A stretch of 37,380 bases of DNA, taken from Terriglobia bacterium. GTDB lineage: Bacteria > Acidobacteriota > Terriglobia > Bryobacterales > Bryobacteraceae. Shown in pieces: positions 31,083 through 37,380 of the stretch. Positions within the stretch are counted from its first letter, which is position 1; each line of letters opens with the position of its first letter. A program made the translations under genes and the position numbers. Where the stretch lies: contig JAIQFL010000080.1 of assembly GCA_020073365.1 (NCBI GenBank), forward strand, positions 1 through 37,380. Direction: 5' to 3'. The notes under the pieces were generated by a model. It saw only the letters and a program-made list of their open reading frames with translations. It was not told the origin of the DNA and did no database searches.

Positions 31083-32303
31083 TTAATGCACGTGGGCACG
31101 ATTCTGAGCCGCACGCTCCAGAATCCCCTGGAACTCCTCCGCCACCACGCTCCAATCGAACCGGCTCCTGACGAGCGTGTGGCCGGCGCTCGCAATAAAA
31201 TCCCTGCGGTCGCGATGCTCCAACAGCTCTAGACAGGCGGCGGCAAATGCCTCGGGATCGCTGGCCAGCACGATGTCCGTGCCATCGGTGTAAGCCAGGC
31301 CCTCGGCGCCGAGCGACGTTGAGATCACGGGCACACCGGCAGCCATCGCTTCGTAGATCTTCAGGCGCGTTCCGCTGCCTGCCAACAATGGCACAATCGA
31401 GACCCCCGCGTTCCAAAGATACGGTCTCACGTCGGGCACCGTTCCGGTCACGTGTATGCGGCTGTCCTTGGCGGCAAGTGCCTGTATGGTTGAGTCCGGA
31501 TATTTGCCCACCAGCGCGACGGTGGCAGCCGGGCGGCTCGCATGAATCAGCGGCAGCACCCGCTCCACGAACCAGTGCACACCCTGGACGTTGGGCAGGT
31601 AGTCCATGCTGCCGATGAAGACCAGGTCCGACGGCGGAGCATCGGGAATGGCGCCATCCGGGCGCTCGAAATGGCGCACGTTGACTCCTGTCGCGATGGA
31701 CGTTACATCCTTCACGCCGTAATGCTCCGCGATGTACGCCGAGTCCGCCGGTGAGACAGTGATCACGTGTCTCACCCGCGAGCAGGCGTGCCTCTCGTAC
31801 TGTTCGACCCGGCGCGCCATATACGACAGGTAAGCGCGCCGGGGCGCAGAGGTAGTCTCCGCCGCCAACCGCCCCATGATGCGGGCTTCCACGTTGTGCT
31901 GGAACAGAATGGCGTTCTCCAGGCGCGCCGCAGGCAGGTTCGGAACGGACAAAAGGAAGTCGACCACCACCGCATCGTAAGTGTTTTCGTGAAGCAGGCG
32001 CTTCACGCACTCGCTCGCGGGCCTTGATGCATACCGCGCTACGTAGAGCGGAGTCGGTGAGAAGAGGTTCAGGAGCGCATCCACTGCAAAGGCTGGCGAC
32101 CCGCGCTGCGGGGGTTGGTGCGGAAACGCGTAAACCAACGAACAGTATTCGTCCTTCTGCTCGGTAGTCTGGCCGTGGCGCGCAGTCCCGACAAAGTGAA
32201 CTTCGTTCTTGCGGCTCAGGTGCCGAAGAATGCCCAGGGTCCGAATCTGCGAACCGTTGATGGTGGGGTGCAGGAGCGTCGGGCAGATCCAGAGAATTCT
32301 CAC
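31083..32303 (-). CDS. GT4-family (GT-B) glycosyltransferase
   Basis: The product has 406 residues. It opens at the GTG at 32303 with RILWICPTLLHPTINGSQIR, overlapping the stop of the upstream AlgD-like gene (GTGA). The C-terminal GT-B half has FIGSMDYLPNVQGVHWF, then HVTGTVPDVRPYLWNAGVSI. The donor-binding E-x7-E-type block is SGTRLKIYEAMAAGVPVIST. It transfers a sugar from a nucleotide-sugar donor in extracellular polysaccharide or glycan assembly. Coupling to a GDP-mannose 6-dehydrogenase suggests a GDP-sugar or uronate-containing polymer, but donor and acceptor are unproven. Reading further upstream into the neighbour is a chance open frame. Confidence 0.88.
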   Translation of the reverse strand: MRILWICPTLLHPTINGSQIRTLGILRHLSRKNEVHFVGTARHGQTTEQKDEYCSLVYAFPHQPPQRGSPAFAVDALLNLFSPTPLYVARYASRPASECVKRLLHENTYDAVVVDFLLSVPNLPAARLENAILFQHNVEARIMGRLAAETTSAPRRAYLSYMARRVEQYERHACSRVRHVITVSPADSAYIAEHYGVKDVTSIATGVNVRHFERPDGAIPDAPPSDLVFIGSMDYLPNVQGVHWFVERVLPLIHASRPAATVALVGKYPDSTIQALAAKDSRIHVTGTVPDVRPYLWNAGVSIVPLLAGSGTRLKIYEAMAAGVPVISTSLGAEGLAYTDGTDIVLASDPEAFAAACLELLEHRDRRDFIASAGHTLVRSRFDWSVVAEEFQGILERAAQNRAHVH

Positions 32304-33616
32304 GGCTCTGGCACGCCCTCCGCTTGCGCGGCAATCCTGGTTACGTCGACGATGGCCAGCCCCGAGGAGCGGATCCTGGCGATCGTATCCGGCGATGCCG
32401 GCTTGGTCACTACCAGGCTGTCGGCCCAACCGAGCAGATCTTCGAGCTTGGGGACCAGCGCCGTCCTGCCGGCCACGAATACTTCCTCCATGGCGCGCAG
32501 GTTGGCGCCGTGCAGCATTTCGGCACGAATGTCGGGGTCGAAGGCCCGCACCTCCACGGACGCGGCTTTCAGGATGGCCGCGAGTTGCAGGGAACTACTC
32601 TCGCGCATATCGTCAGTATGCGACTTGAAGCTCAAGCCGATGAGTCCGGCGCGCTGGAAGCCGGCCGCGATCACTCGCTCGGCGGCGCGATGCAGGTGCT
32701 CGGCGTTGCTTGGAAGGATAGAGGTGTAGAGCGGAAGCGCCAGGCGATTCGCCCGGGCGAGGTGGTTCAGGGCGCGGATGTCCTTCGGCAGGCAAGATCC
32801 ACCGAATGCAAACCCGGGCTTCAGGTAAGCCGTCGAGATGTTGAGCCGCGTATCCTGGCAGATTACGGACATCAGCTCTTCGGGGTCGATGCCGCAGGCC
32901 GCGGCCAGCGAACCGGTTTCGTTGGCAAACGCTGTCTTGAGGGCGTGGAATGCATTGCAGACGCCCTTGACCATTTCGGCCGCCCGCACCGTCATCAGGC
33001 GTTTGGGCGCGTCGATCCCAGCATAGACAGCGAGCGCGACCCGGGCCGACGCGTCGTCGTCGGCGCCCACCACGACCAGCCCAGGGTCAAAAAAATCCTT
33101 GATGGCCGTGCCTTCGCGGAGAAACTCCGGAACATAAGCGAAATCGATGCCGGGAATATCCTTGAAAAACCGCGTGCGCAGATCTTGGCTGGTCCCCGGA
33201 ACCACTGTGCTGCGAATGGCGATGGTCAGGGGCTTCTGGCGCGGCGACCGCCGCAACGCGGATGCCAGATCTTCGCAAACGCGCTCCAGTTGCCCACAGT
33301 CGTGTGCGCCGTCAGGCCCGGTGGGAGTACCCACGCAGATCAGAACGATATCCAGTTCCGCGATCAGAGGATCGATATCCCGAAGGATGGTCAGACGATT
33401 GGCTTTGACTTCGGCGCCGAGCAATGCGTCAAGACCTGGCTCGTAAAACGGCGAAATCCCCGCCTTCAACTTGGCAATTTTCGAGGGATCCTGTTCGAAG
33501 CCGTATACGACGTGTCCTACGCTGGACAGACAGGCCGCGGTTACGGTTCCGACGTAACCGAGTCCCACGACACCGACGTGGAACGAGGTTGCATCGTTAG
33601 CTTGGGGCGCTTCCAT
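32300..33616 (-). CDS. nucleotide-sugar dehydrogenase, AlgD-like (GDP-mannose 6-dehydrogenase)
   Basis: The product has 438 residues, close to AlgD length. The Rossmann motif GVVGLGYVGTVTAACLSS lies at about 15-32. STVVPGTSQDLRTRFF and FAYVPEFLREGTAIKDFFDP follow. EMVKGVCNAFHALKTAFANE and the block AYLKPGFAFGGSCLPKDIRA, with catalytic Cys at about 272, are nearer to GDP-mannose than to UDP-glucose dehydrogenases. The C-terminal part has IGLSFKSHTDDMRESSS. The four-electron oxidation would yield GDP-mannuronate, the precursor of alginate-type polymers. UDP-glucose 6-dehydrogenase remains the alternative. It is directly upstream of, and overlaps, the GT4 gene. Confidence 0.83.
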   Translation of the reverse strand: MEAPQANDATSFHVGVVGLGYVGTVTAACLSSVGHVVYGFEQDPSKIAKLKAGISPFYEPGLDALLGAEVKANRLTILRDIDPLIAELDIVLICVGTPTGPDGAHDCGQLERVCEDLASALRRSPRQKPLTIAIRSTVVPGTSQDLRTRFFKDIPGIDFAYVPEFLREGTAIKDFFDPGLVVVGADDDASARVALAVYAGIDAPKRLMTVRAAEMVKGVCNAFHALKTAFANETGSLAAACGIDPEELMSVICQDTRLNISTAYLKPGFAFGGSCLPKDIRALNHLARANRLALPLYTSILPSNAEHLHRAAERVIAAGFQRAGLIGLSFKSHTDDMRESSSLQLAAILKAASVEVRAFDPDIRAEMLHGANLRAMEEVFVAGRTALVPKLEDLLGWADSLVVTKPASPDTIARIRSSGLAIVDVTRIAAQAEGVPEP

Positions 33617-33673
33617 GAGATCCGGGGACTGCGAACGGGCGTACCGGCTCAGTATAGCGTAGAGTGCCTTTGG

Positions 33674-33696
33674 TGGGGCAGGCGCTCTCGCCTGCC
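33674..33696. repeat. single REP-like hairpin related to the compound palindromes
   Basis: A perfect 8-bp stem GGCAGGCG/CGCCTGCC with a CTCT loop lies at 33677-33696 and is preceded by TGG, so the left edge reads GTGGGGCAGG..., like the GTGGGRCAG head of the compound palindromes at 10987 and 26065. It sits in the 108-nt gap between the end of the 33725-35605 gene and the algD-like start, where it could end or slow transcription between tandem genes. Confidence 0.5.
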
Positions 33697-33724
33697 AATC
33701 TCTTCCTTCCCGGCTTCTGATCGA

Positions 33725-35605
33725 TCACCGCACTGCTTCCGCGGAATTCGGATTGAACATGAAGGACGACACGTCGACCACTTCGAAATCGGAGCCCTTG
33801 ACGGCGCGCATCTCTTCGGTGAGGCGCCCCGGGTCCCAGTTCGGATTGGGCGCTCCAGTAATGAACCAGGGAGATCCGTTGTCGGAGAGGATCATGCCGT
33901 ACTTCTTGAGAGCCCGCAGAATGACCTGCGTCTCCTTCGAGAATTTCGAGACGTCGTAGTCCGCCCGCAGACGCACGCGCAATCCCATGGGCGGCAAGTT
34001 GGGATCGTTGCTGCGGGACGCCAGATGACGCGCAGGCCAGATGAAAGCGCGGGTGGTCTTGGGCGCGGTAAAACGCAGCGCGTGGCGAATCTCGCCGGCC
34101 GCGACCTCTTCATAACGGACCAGCCCCGGCAGAATCGGCAGCCCGGCGGCATCGGCGGACGTCCAGCCTGCCGGTCTCAGCGCATTCGACCGGAGATCGT
34201 AATGCGCGGCCGAACCGGCACTCCAGCCTCCGGCGGCGCGATTGGCCGCGAATAGCTCGTAGAGCTTGCAGGCGCCCTGATCCACAACCAGCATATGGGC
34301 GTCCTCCGCGCCCTCGATCAGCGGATTCGGCGGAATCGGCACCGGCCCCGTATCGCTCTCCCCACCTCCCACCTGAACCGGCACCATGGGCTGATTACCG
34401 GGCACGAGATTGAATGGAATCCCGGCGGTGGCGGCTCGTCCGAAGTCCGGATGCAGCGTCTTTTCGCGCCCAATGCTGGTGAGATATGCCGAAGCGTGCG
34501 CATCCAGAGGGGCGGTATCCACGGGTGTATTCCAGACGTTGTTCGCGGGGAAGAGTGGGCATTTGCCGATCATGGGGCCGGGGCCGTTCGCGCTGACGTG
34601 CGTGGGCGAAGCGGCGGCTCCGGTATTGAGGCCGCGCATCATGGAGGAGGAATCCACCACTTCGAAGTCCGAGCCGTGTACCTTGCGCATCTCCACGGTC
34701 ATCTCGTCCGGCTTCCAATTCGGATTGGGGGCGCCTCCGAAGAACCACGCGCCGCCGTTGTCCGACAGGATCATGCCGTACTTCTTCATGGCGCGCAGGA
34801 CCACCTGCATCTCCTTGGAGAACTTCGAGACATCGAAATCCGCCCGCAGGCGAACCCGCAACCCCATGGGAGGCAGATTTGGATCGTCGCTGCGCGAGGC
34901 CAGATGCCGGGCCGGCCATATATAGGCGCGCTGCGTTTTCGGCGCCGTGAAGCGGATGGCGTGCTTGATCTCTCCGGCCGCCACTTCCTCATAGCGCACC
35001 AGCCCCGAGAAGATCGGCAAACCCGCGGCATCGGCGGACGTCCAGCCATCCTGCCGCAACGCGTTGGAGCGCAGATCGTAGTGTGCGGCCGACTCGGCGA
35101 GCCATCCGCCGTCCGGACCTTTTCGGGCGGCGAACAGCTCGTACAATTTGCAGGCATCCTGATCGATGACGATCAGGTGGGCGTCGTCTCCGCCCTCGAT
35201 CACCGGATTCGGCGGTATGGGCACCGGCCCGGTGTCGCTCTCCGCCGGGGGCACCTGGACCGGCAGCTTGGGCTGGCTCCCCGAGACCAGGTTGTACGGA
35301 AGGCCCGATCTGGGGCTCGTCCCGAAGTCCGGATGGAGCGTTTTCTCTGGTCCGATGCTGCGGATGTAAGCCGCCGAGCGGGTGTCCACTGGAAGGCGAT
35401 CGACGGCCGCGTTCCAGATACTGTCGCTGGGAAAGACCGGACACTTGCCGATGTGTGGTCCCGTTGAGGAAGAGGCCGCGGAGCCGACGGCAGCCTGCGG
35501 AGCGGGATCGGCGGGACGATCCGCGGATCGATTCCCGGTTTGTGCTCCACATGCGGAACAGAAAGTGATCAGTGAAACGAAAAGAGAGCCAGTAGCCTTC
35601 GCCAT
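33725..35605 (-). CDS. secreted protein with two tandem copies of an uncharacterised ~285-residue domain
   Basis: The product has 626 residues, with a leader (KATGSLFVSLITFCSACG, about 3-20). Two copies of the same domain follow, about 52-340 and 345-620. Each has, in order: a GKCPxFPxxxxWNxxVD start; EKTLHPDFG; ESDTGPVPIPPNPxIEG; DAHxxVxDxxACKLYELFAA; AHYDLRSNALRxxGWTSADA, then AGLPI; GLVRYEEVAAGEI; RAxIWPARHLASR, then NLPPMGLRVRLRAD; and KKYGMILSDNG with a final GSDFEVVD. No enzyme family is recognised. The invariant Arg, His, Asp and Asn residues look like an active or binding site. The leader lacks a perfect lipobox. A GGGAGGAG ribosome site supports the start. It follows the 35646-36731 gene by 40 nt in one operon. 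Confidence 0.72.
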   Translation of the reverse strand: MAKATGSLFVSLITFCSACGAQTGNRSADRPADPAPQAAVGSAASSSTGPHIGKCPVFPSDSIWNAAVDRLPVDTRSAAYIRSIGPEKTLHPDFGTSPRSGLPYNLVSGSQPKLPVQVPPAESDTGPVPIPPNPVIEGGDDAHLIVIDQDACKLYELFAARKGPDGGWLAESAAHYDLRSNALRQDGWTSADAAGLPIFSGLVRYEEVAAGEIKHAIRFTAPKTQRAYIWPARHLASRSDDPNLPPMGLRVRLRADFDVSKFSKEMQVVLRAMKKYGMILSDNGGAWFFGGAPNPNWKPDEMTVEMRKVHGSDFEVVDSSSMMRGLNTGAAASPTHVSANGPGPMIGKCPLFPANNVWNTPVDTAPLDAHASAYLTSIGREKTLHPDFGRAATAGIPFNLVPGNQPMVPVQVGGGESDTGPVPIPPNPLIEGAEDAHMLVVDQGACKLYELFAANRAAGGWSAGSAAHYDLRSNALRPAGWTSADAAGLPILPGLVRYEEVAAGEIRHALRFTAPKTTRAFIWPARHLASRSNDPNLPPMGLRVRLRADYDVSKFSKETQVILRALKKYGMILSDNGSPWFITGAPNPNWDPGRLTEEMRAVKGSDFEVVDVSSFMFNPNSAEAVR

Positions 35606-35645
35606 GCGATCGCTCCTCCCGAGCGGGTTTACGTGCGTCTGTTTC

Positions 35646-36731
35646 CTATTGTCGCGCCTGGGCGGAGTCCGCAGTGACCATCAGACCGGAGCTGTCCACC
35701 GCTTCGAAATCCGAGCCGTGAATTCCGCGGAGGTCGCTGACAATCTGCGAACTCCATCGGCTGTCGGTAGTGCCCGTCAGGAACCACGGACCGCCATTGT
35801 CCGAGAGGAACATTCCGTACGCCTGAAGGGCCCGCAGGATCACCTGCGTCTGCTGGCTGTACTGGCTGACGTCCACGGAGCTCTTTAAACGGAAACGCTG
35901 CCCCATGGGCGGCAGGTCCGGATTGGTATCGCGCGAGGCCAGGTGGCGCGCTGGCCAGACGAAAGCCCGGCGCGTGCGCCTGGTCGTAAATCGGAGCGCA
36001 TGGCGGATTTCGCCGCTCAGCACCTCGTCGGCCCGCGCCAGCCCGGGCAGAATCGGAAGGCCGGCGGCATCCGCGGAGGTCCATCCGCTCGGCCGCAAGA
36101 GATTCGAGCGAAGATCGAACACCGCACCGGAACCGGCCCCCCACTGTTGTGGACCCGTGCGCGCCGCACCGAACAGTTCATAGAGCATGCAGCGGCTCGG
36201 ATCGACCACCAAAACGTGCGCATCCGCGTCGAGCTCTACCGGGGCGCTGTCGGGAATCCGGTACGGTCCGCGGTCGCTTTCCGAACCGTCGGCGAAGGAG
36301 ACTTCAGCGAGAGGCTGGTCCGCGCCGGCAATCGCGAACGGCATGCCGCCCCCCACACCGAAATCCGGATGCAGTGGCAGGTCCGGGCCCATCGCCTCGA
36401 TGTAGGTGGCGGATTTGGGATCCAGCGGCAGGTCCTGCACCCGGGCATTCCAGATATTGTTGGAGGGGAACATGGAACACCCATTGGGCAGAAGGATGGC
36501 CGGGCTTTGACGTCTGCTCATCCGCGCCAGAATCCTGGCCTGATAGGGCAGCGAGAGCTTGTACACGCCACCCGCCGGCAGGGCCAGCAGCGCGAGCACC
36601 AGCACCAGCAGGGCCAGCGGGTATTTCCTGATCCGGCTGAACCCCAGTTCCCTGACTACGATGTAGGCGAGTGCGGCCATCGCGATCCAGAGGGTAAGCA
36701 GCGGTGCGACGGTGAGGAGTCTGTTAATCAT
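35646..36731 (-). CDS. membrane-anchored single copy of the same uncharacterised domain
   Basis: The product has 361 residues. Two N-terminal TM helices (LLTVAPLLTLWIAMAALAYI at about 5-24; YPLALLVLVLALLALPAGGV at about 37-56) are followed by one domain of about 285 residues like those in the 33725-35605 protein. It contains CSMFPSNNIWNARVQDLPLD, then LPLHPDFGV, then DAHVLVVDPSRCMLYELFGA, then FDLRSNLLRPSGWTSADAAG, then HALRFTTRRTRRAFVWPARH. It ends KAYGMFLSDNGG-type and GSDFEAVDSSGLM. The anchoring differs from the tandem neighbour, which is secreted. It is upstream in the same minus-strand run as the two-domain gene. Function is unknown. A role on or near an extracellular polysaccharide is inferred from the algD/GT neighbours. 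Confidence 0.72.
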   Translation of the reverse strand: MINRLLTVAPLLTLWIAMAALAYIVVRELGFSRIRKYPLALLVLVLALLALPAGGVYKLSLPYQARILARMSRRQSPAILLPNGCSMFPSNNIWNARVQDLPLDPKSATYIEAMGPDLPLHPDFGVGGGMPFAIAGADQPLAEVSFADGSESDRGPYRIPDSAPVELDADAHVLVVDPSRCMLYELFGAARTGPQQWGAGSGAVFDLRSNLLRPSGWTSADAAGLPILPGLARADEVLSGEIRHALRFTTRRTRRAFVWPARHLASRDTNPDLPPMGQRFRLKSSVDVSQYSQQTQVILRALQAYGMFLSDNGGPWFLTGTTDSRWSSQIVSDLRGIHGSDFEAVDSSGLMVTADSAQARQ

Positions 36732-36951
36732 TCAGGATGACTCCATCATGCCATCAATTCGCCTTCATGCAGAAAAGCCGGCAAGAGGTGGCGAATCCCG
36801 GCACCCTTTTCTTTTTTTTTAGCGTACGCTCGCCATCTACGACAAGGGCTGGGTCCGACCACCGAGACACTCAGGCTGTTAGAGACAAGCTGGCCGCGTT
36901 ACAGAAGCAACTGGCCAAGTGAACACTTGGGAGACTGTCCCGCGCCCCGTC
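36732..36951. other. intergenic stretch, no firm gene
   Basis: This 220-bp gap contains a run of nine T residues (about 36812-36820) and a plus-strand tail that reads DTQAVRDKLAALQKQLAK before a stop at 36922. The tail looks like the helical C-terminus of a lost gene, but nothing upstream supports a start, so it is not called. Confidence 0.4.
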
Positions 36952-37380
36952 TTACGCCCAAACCTTCTCGAACGCCGCCTTGAACTTGGCCATGTCGTCC
37001 GCGGAGCCCACGGTGACCCGCACCTTGGTGGGCCACACCTGCCAGATGCGTCCGATGATGACTTTGTTGGCCGCCATCGCCTGCGCGAACTGATCGCCGG
37101 GCCGGTTCACTTCCATCATGAAGTGGTTGGCTTCGCTGGGGATGTATTTCACACCCTTCTTCTCCAGGAACTCGAAGGTGTCCTCTCGAATCCGCTTGTT
37201 CAGGGCACGCCGTTCCGCCACCAGCCCTTTGACCCGCAGACTGGCCGTGGCACAGGCCAGGCCCGTCACTGGCAGAAAGCCGACGCCGAATGGGCGCAGT
37301 TTCGCGAGCAGGTCCGGACGCCCCATGGCGAATCCCGCGCGCAGTCCCGCCATGCCGTAGATCTTGGAGAAGGTCCGCAG
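36952..37380 (-). CDS. class I/II PLP-dependent aminotransferase, HisC-like (partial, N-terminus off window)
   Basis: About 142 C-terminal residues are visible, and the start lies beyond the right edge. The first visible residues LRTFSKIYGMAGLRAGFAMG carry the PLP-binding Lys motif TFSK with the downstream Arg-Gly segment. The terminal part has NHFMMEVNRPGDQFAQAMAA, then GRIWQVWPTKVRVTVGSADD, the HisC-type tail with the substrate-carboxylate Arg. Histidinol-phosphate aminotransferases and related amino-acid aminotransferases share this pattern, so the substrate is open. The stop is TAA at 36952-36954. Confidence 0.85.
   Translation of the reverse strand: MRTFSKIYGMAGLRAGFAMGRPDLLAKLRPFGVGFLPVTGLACATASLRVKGLVAERRALNKRIREDTFEFLEKKGVKYIPSEANHFMMEVNRPGDQFAQAMAANKVIIGRIWQVWPTKVRVTVGSADDMAKFKAAFEKVWA

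Noticed and set aside
32324..34255. A 643-codon plus-strand frame spanning algD and part of the next gene
   Set aside because: It crosses an intergenic hairpin and two real minus-strand genes, and its composition is typical of antisense GC-rich DNA.
36812..36922. Plus-strand tail reading DTQAVRDKLAALQKQLAK
   Set aside because: It has no start, ribosome site or upstream homology. It could be the end of a lost gene, but this cannot be supported.

Overview
The window is about 37 kb of GC-rich bacterial chromosome with densely packed genes. The gene content fits an Acidobacteriota genome of the Bryobacterales/Solibacter type. The evidence is a paired DUF1592/DUF1552 cytochrome c-type module, a giant secreted Ig-repeat protein, several secreted beta-propellers, and DUF433/DUF5615 toxin-antitoxin pairs. 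That placement is inferred from family knowledge, not from a marker gene. No tRNA, rRNA, CRISPR array, intact insertion sequence or prophage was recognised.

Layout. 1-3454 (minus): a DUF1587/1595/1592/1588/1585 heme protein broken by a frameshift, followed 1 nt later by the start of a Tat-exported DUF1552 protein that runs off the left edge. 3651-9468 (plus): a three-gene operon for envelope or secreted proteins that ends in a 1396-residue protein with 11 Ig-like repeats. 9691-12673: an ExuT-like MFS transporter convergent with a D-aminoacylase-family amidohydrolase. A 95-bp compound palindrome fills the whole gap between their stop codons. 13081-14910: a secreted PQQ-type propeller. 14911-15868 has no intact gene but holds a broken antitoxin gene. 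15869-18331: Lon protease. 18371-19286: a formylglycine-generating-enzyme remnant and a DUF433/DUF5615 toxin-antitoxin pair. 19351-20801: pheA and ubiX, translationally coupled. 20956-21762: an XRE regulator with an S24-like domain, behind a strong sigma70-type promoter.

22401-23988 holds an unrecognised plus-strand cassette: a 36-residue secreted CxxC peptide, a seven-TM protein and a membrane-anchored helical protein. Next come an SprT/YgjP-like metallopeptidase, a Tat-exported TolB-like propeller, a second copy of the compound palindrome (again between convergent genes), an anchored coiled-coil protein, a beta-CASP RNase-type metallo-beta-lactamase protein, a secreted metallo-beta-lactamase-fold hydrolase and a second DUF433/DUF5615 pair. 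30308-36731 groups a transaldolase-like enzyme, a GT4 glycosyltransferase, an AlgD-like GDP-mannose 6-dehydrogenase, and two secreted or anchored proteins that together carry three copies of one uncharacterised domain. This suggests uronate-containing exopolysaccharide metabolism. A HisC-like aminotransferase runs off the right edge.

The observations most worth a second look are the two covarying compound palindromes between convergent genes, the CxxC-peptide/7TM cassette, the triplicated domain next to algD, and several small lesions (a GC-tract frameshift, a 5-bp duplication and truncated paralogs) that show recent gene decay.
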